Assembly: GCA_003218935.1 (NCBI GenBank)
Contig: QHPA01000193.1
Coordinates: 1 to 14,442, forward strand
Length of the DNA stretch: 14,442 nucleotides
Reading direction: 5' to 3'
Source: Verrucomicrobiota bacterium
GTDB lineage: Bacteria > Verrucomicrobiota > Verrucomicrobiia > Limisphaerales > AV2
Positions within the stretch are counted from its first letter, which is position 1; each line of letters starts with the position of its first letter. Shown piece by piece: positions 7,449-14,001 of the stretch. Below the pieces are notes generated by a model. That model had not been told where the DNA came from and made no database searches. It saw only the letters and a list, made by a program, of their open reading frames with translations. The position numbers were made by a program, and so were the translations under genes.

Positions 7449-7540
7449 AGTGTCTTAATTTGGTTGTAGCGGCGGTCTGTAACCGCCGAAAACGGCGCTC
7501 ATAGAGCGCCACTACAGTTTAGATTTGAAATTAAGACACT
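7449..7540. mobile_element. 92-bp MITE/REPIN-like element with 13-bp terminal inverted repeats
   Basis: The ends AGTGTCTTAATTT (7449-7461) and AAATTAAGACACT (7528-7540) are perfect 13-base inverted repeats. Inside are a second inverted pair, TGTAG (7465-7469) and CTACA (7512-7516), and two separate hairpins: CGGCGGT/ACCGCCG (7470-7476 with 7482-7488) and GGCGCTC/GAGCGCC (7494-7500 with 7504-7510). There is no coding capacity. This nested, end-matched layout fits a non-autonomous miniature element. I see no clear target-site duplication. It lies 23 bases after the small membrane-protein gene and may also end that transcript. Confidence 0.82.
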
Positions 7541-7598
7541 ACTCCCTGCCTCGACGACTTGACATCGTGGCTTCCGTCGCGAAGTCTTCGCCACCCAA

Positions 7599-8072
7599 AT
7601 GCACTCGAGCGGCTTGTGGAAACCTGTCCTGGGCGGATTGCTGCTGGCGCTGGCGATTTACATCGGCGGCTTCAAGTTTGACCAACATCTGCGCACGCGC
7701 CGAGGACCGTGGCGGGTTACCTTCACGACCGAACCTGCCGGCGCGCCGGCGATCGTGGTTGATCAGCCCACGCTGAACATCGCGGATCTGAAGATTGTTT
7801 TCACGGGCGAGACGACGACGAATGCGTCAGGCACAGTCGTCTTCGATGTCCCGCAAAAGCCGGTGCCGTTCGGCCGGGTGAAGTTTGAGGACCTGACGTA
7901 CCTGCCCGGCACGGTGACGTTTGATTTCTTTGGTCACGAAATCGAACTCATCCCGCGCACGCTTTACATCAACCGCAAGCCGCGCGAGTGGAAATCCGGC
8001 GAAACCATCACGCTCTCGGCGGCGGACAAGCCCGTCGGGTTGCCTGAACCCAGGCCGAAGACGAGGTATTGA
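7599..8072 (+). CDS. Small membrane-anchored or exported protein, unknown function
   Basis: The frame encodes 157 residues. Residues about 7-25 (WKPVLGGLLLALAIYIGGF) form a single hydrophobic helix without an obvious cleavage site, so it is probably an N-terminal anchor. The rest is a beta-rich extracytoplasmic domain (GPWRVTFTTEPAGAPAIVVD, then LKIVFTGETT, GTVVFDVPQKPVPFGRVKFE and EIELIPRTLYINRKPREWKSG). The repeated short beta strands suggest an Ig-like or similar sandwich domain. I do not recognise a named family. The ATG at 7599 is the only good start and has no strong Shine-Dalgarno sequence. It stands between two repeat clusters, with no clear operon partner. Confidence 0.75.
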   Translation: MHSSGLWKPVLGGLLLALAIYIGGFKFDQHLRTRRGPWRVTFTTEPAGAPAIVVDQPTLNIADLKIVFTGETTTNASGTVVFDVPQKPVPFGRVKFEDLTYLPGTVTFDFFGHEIELIPRTLYINRKPREWKSGETITLSAADKPVGLPEPRPKTRY

Positions 8073-8090
8073 AGGGCTGAATCGGGGAGC

Positions 8091-8129
8091 GCACCCGCCT
8101 CGGGTGCAGTGGCGGGCGCCTCGCCCGGC
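8091..8129. repeat. Twin GC-rich palindromes (REP-like)
   Basis: Two adjacent palindromes share the same CCT loop: GCACCCG-CCT-CGGGTGC (8091-8107) and GGGCG-CCT-CGCCC (8114-8126). They start 18 bases after the stop of the preceding gene. The shared loop and arrangement resemble dispersed REP doublets; as GC-rich hairpins they may also protect or end the upstream transcript. Confidence 0.7.
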
Positions 8130-8310
8130 ACTTCGGAGCGCGCAGGAAACCGGCCCATTCAAGTTCTCGGCTTGAAGACGTCGGGAAATCCCTCACAATG
8201 CGCGAGGTGGTCATACTGGGAAATCAAAGGCCAGCTTGCGTTGCTTTACGAAAAGATGAGCGCCCCTGGTTGGTCGGCTTCAGCGGCGGCAACCGGCTAG
8301 CGCGGGGCAA

Positions 8311-8415
8311 ATGACGAATGACGAATAGGCCGTACAACAACGCCAAGTCTAGCCACAAAAGAGCGCAAAGAGCACAAAGAATTTTGCGGTCTATGCGTTC
8401 CTTTGCGGCAAAACC
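8311..8415. repeat. Dispersed direct and inverted intergenic repeats
   Basis: At 8311-8326 the unit ATGACGA is repeated (ATGACGAATGACGAAT). At 8351-8415 a block containing CACAAAAGAGCGCAAAGAGC is followed by an imperfect inverted copy (TTTGCGGTCTATGCGTTCCT, then TTGCGGC), matching at about two thirds of positions. Both patterns are of kinds I know as dispersed sequences in this bacterial group. The remaining bases between 8130 and 8557 show no convincing gene, and short open frames there have unnatural composition. Confidence 0.5.
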
Positions 8416-8557
8416 ATTCGCAACTCGCCGTTCTGCGTTCGACATTTCCACGGCCCGGCAGAAAGGCATCATTATGAGCGAGTGGAAAGAAACAAACCGG
8501 CCGCGTGAACTCCCAGGAACGAAAGATTTGAGACGAAACAACCAGCAAAACTGAATC

Positions 8558-9436
8558 ATGACTCATGGAACAGCCATCCATCTGGCGGCACTCTACGGCG
8601 TCGAGACGAAGAATCTGAATAAAGCGGTCAGGCGCAATCAGGATCGCTTCCCGGCGGATTTCATGTTTCACCTTACGGCTGGAGAGTTTGCAAACTTGAA
8701 GTTCCAATTTGGAACTTCAAGTTCCACTCACGGCGGCCGGCGGAAACCCGTCTCCGCGTTCACCGAGCAGGGAGTCGCCATGCTTTCCAGCGTGTTGAGG
8801 AGCCAACGCGCCATACATGTCAACGTCGCCATTATGCGCACGTTCGTCCGCCTGCGCGAAACGCTGTCCCTGCACAAGGAACTGGCGCACAAGCTGACTG
8901 AACTGGAGCGCAAAATCGAGGGCCACGACGAAAGCATCCGCACGCTATTCGAAGCCATCCGCCAGTTGATGACGCCGGCGGAGCAGCCGCGAAAGGAAAT
9001 TGGCTTCCACATCAAAGAAAACAGCGTGCCTTACCGAACCACGAGAAAGGGGAAAGCTTACGGACGCAGCGCGCGGCTGCAAGCCGTGTTCCTGTTTTTA
9101 TTTTGCACCGGGGGAAACGTCAACCCACATGCCGACGTACCATTCGGCAAAGGGCCGCAGGGGCGTTTCGAAAAGCACATACGCGGCGGGGATATACGCG
9201 GCCTCGATGGTCGAGCGGATTTTTTTGCTTTCGATTTTAGGCTCAACCCACACGGCAGGGCCGTAGCTCAGGACATAGACGGAGAATCCGCCGACCACCC
9301 AGAGGATGGACGACCACAAAATTTCCTTTCCGCGAGATTTGTTTTCCTCTCTTGTTTCATTCATAATGCGCCGGCTTTGACCAAAACGGTACACGGTCGG
9401 CATGGTGCAAGACGCAGGGTGGAACCGGCAAGATGA
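8558..9436 (+). CDS. ORF6N-domain protein with altered N- and C-termini
   Basis: Residues about 8-160 match the ORF6N (KilA-N-related) DNA-binding family: LAALYGVETKNLNKAVRRN, RFPADFMFHLT, GGRRKPVSAFTEQGVAMLSS, HVNVAIMRTFVRLRE, then a helical coiled-coil-like tail ending FEAIRQLMTPAE and IGFHIKENSVPYRT. Such proteins come from phage antirepressor-like systems and are frequent cargo genes in bacteria. The usual start (about 15-20 residues ending in VMLDxDLAALYGV) is replaced by MTHGTAIH after an in-frame stop at 8552-8554, so the N-terminus looks truncated. Family members normally end near residue 165. Here the frame runs about 125 codons further, opposite a better gene at 9098-9364, so the tail is probably a run-on after loss of the stop. 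It may be a degraded gene. Confidence 0.7.
   Translation: MTHGTAIHLAALYGVETKNLNKAVRRNQDRFPADFMFHLTAGEFANLKFQFGTSSSTHGGRRKPVSAFTEQGVAMLSSVLRSQRAIHVNVAIMRTFVRLRETLSLHKELAHKLTELERKIEGHDESIRTLFEAIRQLMTPAEQPRKEIGFHIKENSVPYRTTRKGKAYGRSARLQAVFLFLFCTGGNVNPHADVPFGKGPQGRFEKHIRGGDIRGLDGRADFFAFDFRLNPHGRAVAQDIDGESADHPEDGRPQNFLSARFVFLSCFIHNAPALTKTVHGRHGARRRVEPAR
8693..8723. repeat. Perfect 13-bp inverted repeat inside the ORF6N gene
   Basis: AACTTGAAGTTCC (8693-8705) and GGAACTTCAAGTT (8711-8723) are exact reverse complements around the five bases AATTT. It lies in the part coding NLKFQFGTSSS, which is variable in the family. It could be an operator-like site or an mRNA hairpin, or a chance result of coding. 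Confidence 0.7.
9098..9364 (-). CDS. Small membrane protein, unknown function
   Basis: From ATG at 9362-9364 this encodes 88 residues. A charged N-terminus (MNETREENKSRGKE) precedes a hydrophobic helix (ILWSSILWVVGGFSVYVLSY, about 16-35). A second apolar, aromatic-rich segment (YIPAAYVLFETPL, about 57-69) is followed by RPFAEWYVGMWVDV. The aromatic-rich C-terminal segment ending in a WY..MW pattern looks like a real protein rather than a shadow. I do not recognise the family by name. The frame is open upstream to 9580, but that part has no protein-like character. Its start overlaps by four bases (ATGA) the stop of a doubtful short frame that itself follows the selenoprotein gene, so it may be the last gene of that transcript. 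It runs opposite the ORF6N gene's long tail. Confidence 0.72.
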   Translation of the reverse strand: MNETREENKSRGKEILWSSILWVVGGFSVYVLSYGPAVWVEPKIESKKIRSTIEAAYIPAAYVLFETPLRPFAEWYVGMWVDVSPGAK

Positions 9437-9606
9437 TCCGGGAGGGCGGTTGACCGGACAACTCTCGTCCGAAGGATTTTCACCTGTTTTTCCGACCCGG
9501 CGCTCGCCTTTTCGAGCAGCCTGGCCCGCGCCGTCGCGAGTTCGTCCAACACACCCGACTTCTTCTCGCGGTTCTGGCAAGGCTCGTAGCCCGGGCCTTC
9601 CCTCAT
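9361..9606 (-). CDS. Doubtful 81-residue protein between selenoprotein and membrane-protein genes
   Basis: This frame starts 24 bases after the stop of the candidate selenoprotein gene and ends in an ATGA overlap with the next gene. That layout suggests translational coupling. Residues about 19-52 (VLDELATARARLLEKASAGS, then EKQVKILRTRVVRS) look helical with normal codon use. The last 30 residues look random. No motif is recognised. The alternative is that 9365-9630 is simply a 266-base untranslated spacer. I see no other gene in it. Confidence 0.3.
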   Translation of the reverse strand: MREGPGYEPCQNREKKSGVLDELATARARLLEKASAGSEKQVKILRTRVVRSTALPDHLAGSTLRLAPCRPCTVLVKAGAL

Positions 9607-9630
9607 CCCGGAGAGTTTCGCCGTCGCCGG

Positions 9631-10755
9631 TTATTCCACTGACCGCACCGCCACGCCAAACGTGCCGCCGCCGTAACTCGCCTTGTCCGTAACCAGTTGA
9701 AGAGAGCGAATTCTTCGGGTCGGCAACTCGAAATCCATGAATCCGACCACGGTTGCTTCCACGACTTTGCCGTCTTCCCGGTGATAAAAGCTGTGCTGCA
9801 TTTTGAGGGTTCCTTCGATCCGCGCACGCGCGATGTGGTTTAGCACGGAAATGATTTCGGCCTTCAGGGTTTGGTGTGTAAAGCGGTTCTTTGACACATC
9901 GTTGTTTTCCGTGGGCGGATAAAAGCGGGTCAACAGCCTGGCTGAGATTTCTTCATCGACCATCCACGAATCACCGGCGCGGCCTTTACCGTCCGGCAAA
10001 AGTTTGGCGCACTCGTCTTGACTCAGCACGATCCAGTCTTCCACCGGGAAATCGTTCCACGCGCCGCGACCGTCGAGCGAGCGCGACGTCAAATGCAGCA
10101 CGAGCGAATCGGAGGCGCACTTCGGTGGAGCTGATTGCGGCGCGGGCGCCACGAGCGCTTTGCCCTGCCGCACTTTCAGTTTCTTAATCGTCCGCTCCAA
10201 CAAATCAATCAGTCGCTCCGTTTTTGCCGCCGTCGCGACGTGCAGGGAATCAATCGTGTGTCCGTCCGGCGACAGGATATAAACATGAACGGTGCCGGCG
10301 GACAGTTTCGCCGCGAGCGCTTCCTTGTAAATCCGGTTGTATTCCGCCTTTTCCTCCGGCGGTTGCGCTCCGCCGTCGCGGTAATCCTCGTTCACGGCGT
10401 AAACCGGAACGAAATATCGGTTGAGCAGCGAAATGACCGTGCTGTTTGAGAGCGGACCCGCCCTCATCGAGAACGCGCCCCCTCAACATCTTCCGGTGTT
10501 GATTCGCCCGTCGTGCGTGAACAGAAAGACAGGCCGATTGTCTTGCTTTGCCAGACGCTCGGCTTCGCGGATGCTGCCGGCCCATCCGATTTCATCAAGG
10601 CGGCGTTCCTTGGCGGTCGGCTCCAGCTCCTGCACGCGCTCCCGCACCCAGGCAAGGTCGCGCGCGGACCTGTGCGAATTTTCGGCGCGGTTGACTGTGA
10701 CGGCGGCAACAACGCACGCCGCCGCCGTGCAAACGACTTTGCTCAATTGGTTCAT
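9631..10755 (-). CDS. Candidate selenoprotein: exported thioredoxin-like protein with in-frame UGA (Sec91)
   Basis: Two minus-strand frames, 10483-10755 (90 residues) and 9631-10467 (278 residues), are in the same reading frame and separated only by one UGA (10483-10485) and five sense codons. Read through as selenocysteine they give 374 residues. Order: signal peptide or N-terminal anchor (about 1-24); a helical stretch containing WAGSIREAERLAKQ; strand RPVFLFTHDG (74-83); the redox pair in TGRC90-U91-GGAF; helix LSNSTVISLLNRYFVPVY; strand HVYILSPDGHTI. This is a thioredoxin-type arrangement, similar in pattern to Thioredoxin_7/DUF255 proteins whose WCxxC precedes an LLNxxFVPV segment. A C-terminal domain of about 180 residues is unrecognised. 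A purine-rich GAGAGAGAAAG precedes the ATG at 10753-10755. A bacterial SECIS-like hairpin follows the UGA and selB lies upstream. A standard reader would split or truncate this gene. Confidence 0.85.
10447..10466 (-). promoter_or_regulatory. Bacterial SECIS-like hairpin
   Basis: On the minus strand the RNA is UGAGGGCG-GGUC-CGCUCUCA: eight base pairs (one G-U) closing a GGUC tetraloop. The stem starts 16 bases after the UGA codon and the loop lies 25-28 bases after it. Known from E. coli fdhF: the SECIS apical loop is also GGUC, with its G and U contacting SelB's C-terminal winged helices, and it lies about 19-22 bases downstream. The spacing here is within the range accepted for bacterial SECIS elements. 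The hairpin is inside coding sequence (GPL region just after Sec), as expected for bacteria. Confidence 0.82.
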
Positions 10756-10878
10756 GGCTTTCTCTCTCTTTTCCTGGCTGGCCGCTCAAGAATGCAGAAA
10801 AACTCAACGGCTGTCAACCTGCGCGCCGGAAAGTCTTTCATTTTGAGGCGCAAGGCTGATACTCGCAGAGTCAAACTC
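10756..10878. promoter_or_regulatory. Divergent intergenic region between selenoprotein and DUF3179 genes
   Basis: This 123-base gap separates two divergent genes for exported proteins, so both promoters should be here. The part next to the selenoprotein start is purine-rich on the minus strand. I could not assign -35/-10 boxes with confidence. Confidence 0.35.
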
Positions 10879-11889
10879 ATGAACTATCAAAAGTTTCTCT
10901 TCGCTTGGGCGGTGTCGTTCATCGCATCGAACGCGGCTTCGGCCTTTGCCGCCGATACTTCAGCACCACGAAAAGTCGTCACCAGGCCAGGGCTTTTCCA
11001 ATCATTGACCGAGCCGCCGTGCTCCTATTGCTCGACGGAGAATCGAAAAGGGTTGGTCCGGCCGGACGAACGCGTGATTGCCTGGGTTCGCGGTCAGCAT
11101 AATGGCGGCGCGGTTCCCCTCCGACATTTCATCGCCACGCCGCGCGTCATCAATGATACTTACGGTCTTTTCTTCTATGATTCCGACGGCGGCTACGTCA
11201 GCGCGTTCCAGAAAGACTACGGTTACGAGTTCTACGGCTGGCGGGGCGGTGTGATGGTGGTGAAAGGAAAAGACGGCACGCTCTGGTCGGCGCTGACGGG
11301 CATTGCTTTCGATGGGCCGATGAAAGGCCGGCGGCTGGAACGTATTCCCAGTCTGACAACCGAATGGGGTTACTGGCTGATGCTGCATCCTGAATCGACT
11401 GCTTACAATTTGTTCGATGGCAAAAAATATAGTTTCGCCGAACTGCCGACGGAGCTGAGCGCGGAGGCCAAAGACTCGATGGGCAAGGTGGATTCACGCC
11501 TCAAACCATTGGCGACTGTGCTGGGCGTGGAAGTCGGTGACGAGACGAAAGCCTATCCTCTGGATGGCGCCGGCGAACGCGCCTGTTTTGCCGATGAAGC
11601 CGGCGGCGAACAGATTGCCGTGTTTTGGTACAAGCCGACCAGCAGCGCCATTGCGTACCGCAGCAAACTCGATGATCGCAAACTTTCCTTCTATGCCGAT
11701 GATGTTTCACCCGAAACCGCGCCGTTCAAAGACAAGGAAACCGGCACGCGCTGGACACTCGCAGGTCGCGCCGTGGACGGTCCGCTCAAAGGGCAGGAAC
11801 TGCAATGGGTGTCGAGCGTGCAATGCCGTTGGTATGCCTGGGTGGCGGAGTATCCGGGAACGGATGTTTATCGGCGCTCCGAAAAGTGA
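10879..11889 (+). CDS. Exported DUF3179-family protein with CxxC pair
   Basis: From ATG 10879 this encodes 336 residues. A signal peptide (MNYQKFLFAWAVSFIASNAA, continuing to SAFA-AD) predicts export. The mature N-terminus has C48-S-Y-C51 in LTEPPCSYCSTENRKGLV. The body matches DUF3179: the paired blocks ALTGIAFDGPMKGRRLERIP with WGYWLMLHPES, and RWTLAGRAVDGPLKGQELQW with CRWYAWVAEYPGTDVY. The function of DUF3179 is not established. The frame stays open upstream to 10513 but overlaps the divergent gene there, and only the 10879 start gives a signal peptide at the N-terminus. It is divergent from the thioredoxin-like selenoprotein, and since both are exported and carry Cys pairs, a redox link is possible but unproven. 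Confidence 0.85.
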   Translation: MNYQKFLFAWAVSFIASNAASAFAADTSAPRKVVTRPGLFQSLTEPPCSYCSTENRKGLVRPDERVIAWVRGQHNGGAVPLRHFIATPRVINDTYGLFFYDSDGGYVSAFQKDYGYEFYGWRGGVMVVKGKDGTLWSALTGIAFDGPMKGRRLERIPSLTTEWGYWLMLHPESTAYNLFDGKKYSFAELPTELSAEAKDSMGKVDSRLKPLATVLGVEVGDETKAYPLDGAGERACFADEAGGEQIAVFWYKPTSSAIAYRSKLDDRKLSFYADDVSPETAPFKDKETGTRWTLAGRAVDGPLKGQELQWVSSVQCRWYAWVAEYPGTDVYRRSEK

Positions 11890-11993
11890 TTCCTGGCACT
11901 GAAGCACGAAATCGAATGCCGCAGGCAAACAATGGCTAGAGCCCAAAGGATCATCGACCTCCGGTTTGTCATTCGGGATGGGTTGGGAATTCG

Positions 11994-13919
11994 TCATTTC
12001 TTCAGGAATCGCTTGTCTCCTGCGCGGCTCGTTACGCCATCCTTGTCGAGGCGTTCCAGCAGCGGGATGAGGATGCGGCGACTGGTGCCGAGCGCCTGGC
12101 GCAGTTCGCTGGCTGTGGCCGAGCCGTGCTCCCGTAAAAATAGCTTCACCGTCCCGGTTGCCCGCACAAACGCATCCGTTGACATTACGACTTCATCGCC
12201 CAGTTCAATTGCCTCGCCGCTCTCCAGAAGAAACCGCAACGCCTGTTGCCTGAGTGAATCCGGCGCCAGTTCCTTTCGCGAAGGCGGCTCCAACGGTTTG
12301 GCCGAGAGCGCCGCTCGAATTCCGGCTGCGGCGGCCTGTAAATGGGGTGGCAAGGCGGGACGATGCGTCGTGCGGCGAATCGCCGCGCCGGCTTGGGAGA
12401 ATCCCTGTGCGCAAAGGTCGGCAATCAACGCGTCAAATCCGTCCGCGTCTGGCAATGACTTTTCCAGCGCCGTCCGCAATTCACTGAGCGGCAGGCCGGG
12501 ATGCTCAGGATGCGCGCGGTGTTCGGCGTCAATGGCGTCCATCGCGGCCTGGCGCAAAGCCCGCCACTTCTCCCCGTCCGCCACCCATTCGCCGATGGCG
12601 ATGGCCTTTCGTTCCGCGGCCAGCAATGCGAGGGCACGGGAGATCTCCGCGGCGCTGAAGCGTGACTTGACCAGCAAGCCGGAGCCTGGGACAGCGCCGT
12701 CACGCTCCAACTGGGATTGAACGAAGGCAGTCGCGTCGTTCGGCGACTGCGCCCGTCGTTCCAGAAGCTGCCGTTGCGGTTCTGTGCGGAACCTTTTGGA
12801 GCACGCGTCAGGATCGAGAACCACACCGCCGCCAAGCGTCGTTTGCTCCGACCAGTCTCGCACGATAAACCGGTCGCCGGCGAAGGCAAAGACGGGGAAT
12901 GCAAGACGAAGTTCCGCCAGCGCGCGCTCGCCGGCGCGGAGTTGGCGCGTTTGGAGGAAAAAGACATGCGCGGGCACGTTTGTGCTGCCGATGTGAATCC
13001 GCACCAGCGCGCCGTCTTTGAGCGGCCGCGTGGCGCCGGCCCTGCCGGCCATTGGCCGCGACGATCTTTCGAACATAACATCCATGGTTTCGCTCGGATC
13101 GCCATGCTCCGATAGCGTGATGATGTCGCCGCGGTGCACGCTGTCTGCGTCAAGGTCCGGCAGATTCAGCGCGGTGCGCATGCCCGGTCCGCTGACTTCG
13201 ACGTCGCGATTGTGGTTTTGCAGGCTGCGGACGCGCGTCGATTGGCCCGAAGGCTGAACGACGACCTCCTGGCCGCGATGCAACGTTCCGCCGGTCAGCG
13301 TGCCCGTGACGACCGTGCCGATGCCGCGCAACGTGAACACACGGTCCACAGGCAGGCGCGGTTTGCCGATGTCGCGCGGCGGCGGCGTATCGCTCAGAAC
13401 GAGCGCGAGCGTCGTTTTCAATTCGTCGATGCCGCGGCCAGTGACAACTGAGGTCGGGACGATCGGTGCTTCGGCGAACGGCGAGACGGTGAGTTGCTTG
13501 CGGAGCTGCGCTTTGACGGCTTCTTCGTCCTCGGCCAGATCAATTTTTGTCAAAGCGACCACCGCGCGGCTCACTCCCAGATAGCTGAGGATTTGCAAAT
13601 GCTCCTCGGTCTGTGGCATCCAGCCGTCGTCCGCGGCGACGACGAACAGCGCCAGATCGATCGAGCCGACGCCCGCCACCATGTTCTTCACGAAATCCTC
13701 GTGGCCGGGAACGTCGATGATGCCGAGTTGGAAGATTGAGGGTTGAGGGTTGAGGGTTGAGGGCAGTTCCAGATGCGCGAAACCGAGGTCAATTGTGATG
13801 CCGCGCGCTTTTTCCTCCGGCAAACGGTCGGGGTCCGTGCCGGTCAGCGCCTTGACCAGCGCGCTCTTGCCATGATCAACGTGGCCCGCCGTGGCAATAA
13901 TGAAATGGTTCTGTGTCAT
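11994..13919 (-). CDS. selB: Selenocysteine-specific translation elongation factor SelB
   Basis: This 641-residue GTPase delivers Sec-tRNA(Sec) to the ribosome at UGA codons followed by a SECIS hairpin. G motifs are complete: GHVDHGKS (12-19), RGITID (39-44), DVPGHE (69-74), TKID (124-127). [12 protein letters not shown] is typical of SelB rather than EF-Tu. A domain 2 segment ([19 protein letters not shown]) and a long C-terminal extension of winged helices, ending [20 protein letters not shown] with a final GDKRFLKK, are the SelB-specific parts that bind SECIS RNA. The length is normal. A short repeat-encoded insertion sits before the G3 motif. Start ATG 13917-13919 is at the beginning of the G domain. 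It is convergent with the DUF3179 gene and 82 bases downstream of a transglutaminase-like gene on the same strand. Confidence 0.96.
   Translation of the reverse strand: MTQNHFIIATAGHVDHGKSALVKALTGTDPDRLPEEKARGITIDLGFAHLELPSTLNPQPSIFQLGIIDVPGHEDFVKNMVAGVGSIDLALFVVAADDGWMPQTEEHLQILSYLGVSRAVVALTKIDLAEDEEAVKAQLRKQLTVSPFAEAPIVPTSVVTGRGIDELKTTLALVLSDTPPPRDIGKPRLPVDRVFTLRGIGTVVTGTLTGGTLHRGQEVVVQPSGQSTRVRSLQNHNRDVEVSGPGMRTALNLPDLDADSVHRGDIITLSEHGDPSETMDVMFERSSRPMAGRAGATRPLKDGALVRIHIGSTNVPAHVFFLQTRQLRAGERALAELRLAFPVFAFAGDRFIVRDWSEQTTLGGGVVLDPDACSKRFRTEPQRQLLERRAQSPNDATAFVQSQLERDGAVPGSGLLVKSRFSAAEISRALALLAAERKAIAIGEWVADGEKWRALRQAAMDAIDAEHRAHPEHPGLPLSELRTALEKSLPDADGFDALIADLCAQGFSQAGAAIRRTTHRPALPPHLQAAAAGIRAALSAKPLEPPSRKELAPDSLRQQALRFLLESGEAIELGDEVVMSTDAFVRATGTVKLFLREHGSATASELRQALGTSRRILIPLLERLDKDGVTSRAGDKRFLKK
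13736..13763. repeat. Four tandem copies of a 7-base unit inside selB
   Basis: TTGAGGG is repeated four times without mismatch (13736-13763; TCAACCC-type in the coding direction). It codes for residues about 53-61 of SelB (PSTLNPQPS), between the AHLEL strand and the G3 strand GIIDVPGHE, where most SelB proteins have a short turn. The insertion keeps the reading frame. Confidence 0.88.
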
Positions 13920-14001
13920 TCGCGGGCGGTCAGTCCGGCTTCACCGGCCAGAATCCAACACCTCGAGGCGCACTTTCGCCTTGGGCCAGTTCGGCTAAAT
14001 C

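Noticed and set aside
8109..8300. Short plus-strand frame of 63 residues in the repeat-rich gap
   Set aside because: It starts inside a palindromic repeat, has no recognisable motif and no ribosome-binding site.
9421..9500. GGTGAAAATCC on the minus strand, resembling part of the cobalamin riboswitch core
   Set aside because: The other conserved blocks (the preceding GGGAA-type segment and the CCGCCACTGT box) are not found at the expected spacing, and the downstream gene gives no link to cobalamin.
9361..9640. Possible tRNA-Sec (selC) next to the selenoprotein gene
   Set aside because: A CACCA-like end and a GGTTC-like stretch occur, but no UCA anticodon loop (CTTCAAA type), no long variable arm and no pairing acceptor stem could be drawn.
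10483..10755. Independent 90-residue protein ending at the UGA
   Set aside because: The thioredoxin-type domain would be cut in the middle, and the downstream frame has no plausible start of its own; a single selenoprotein explains both halves together with the SECIS-like hairpin.
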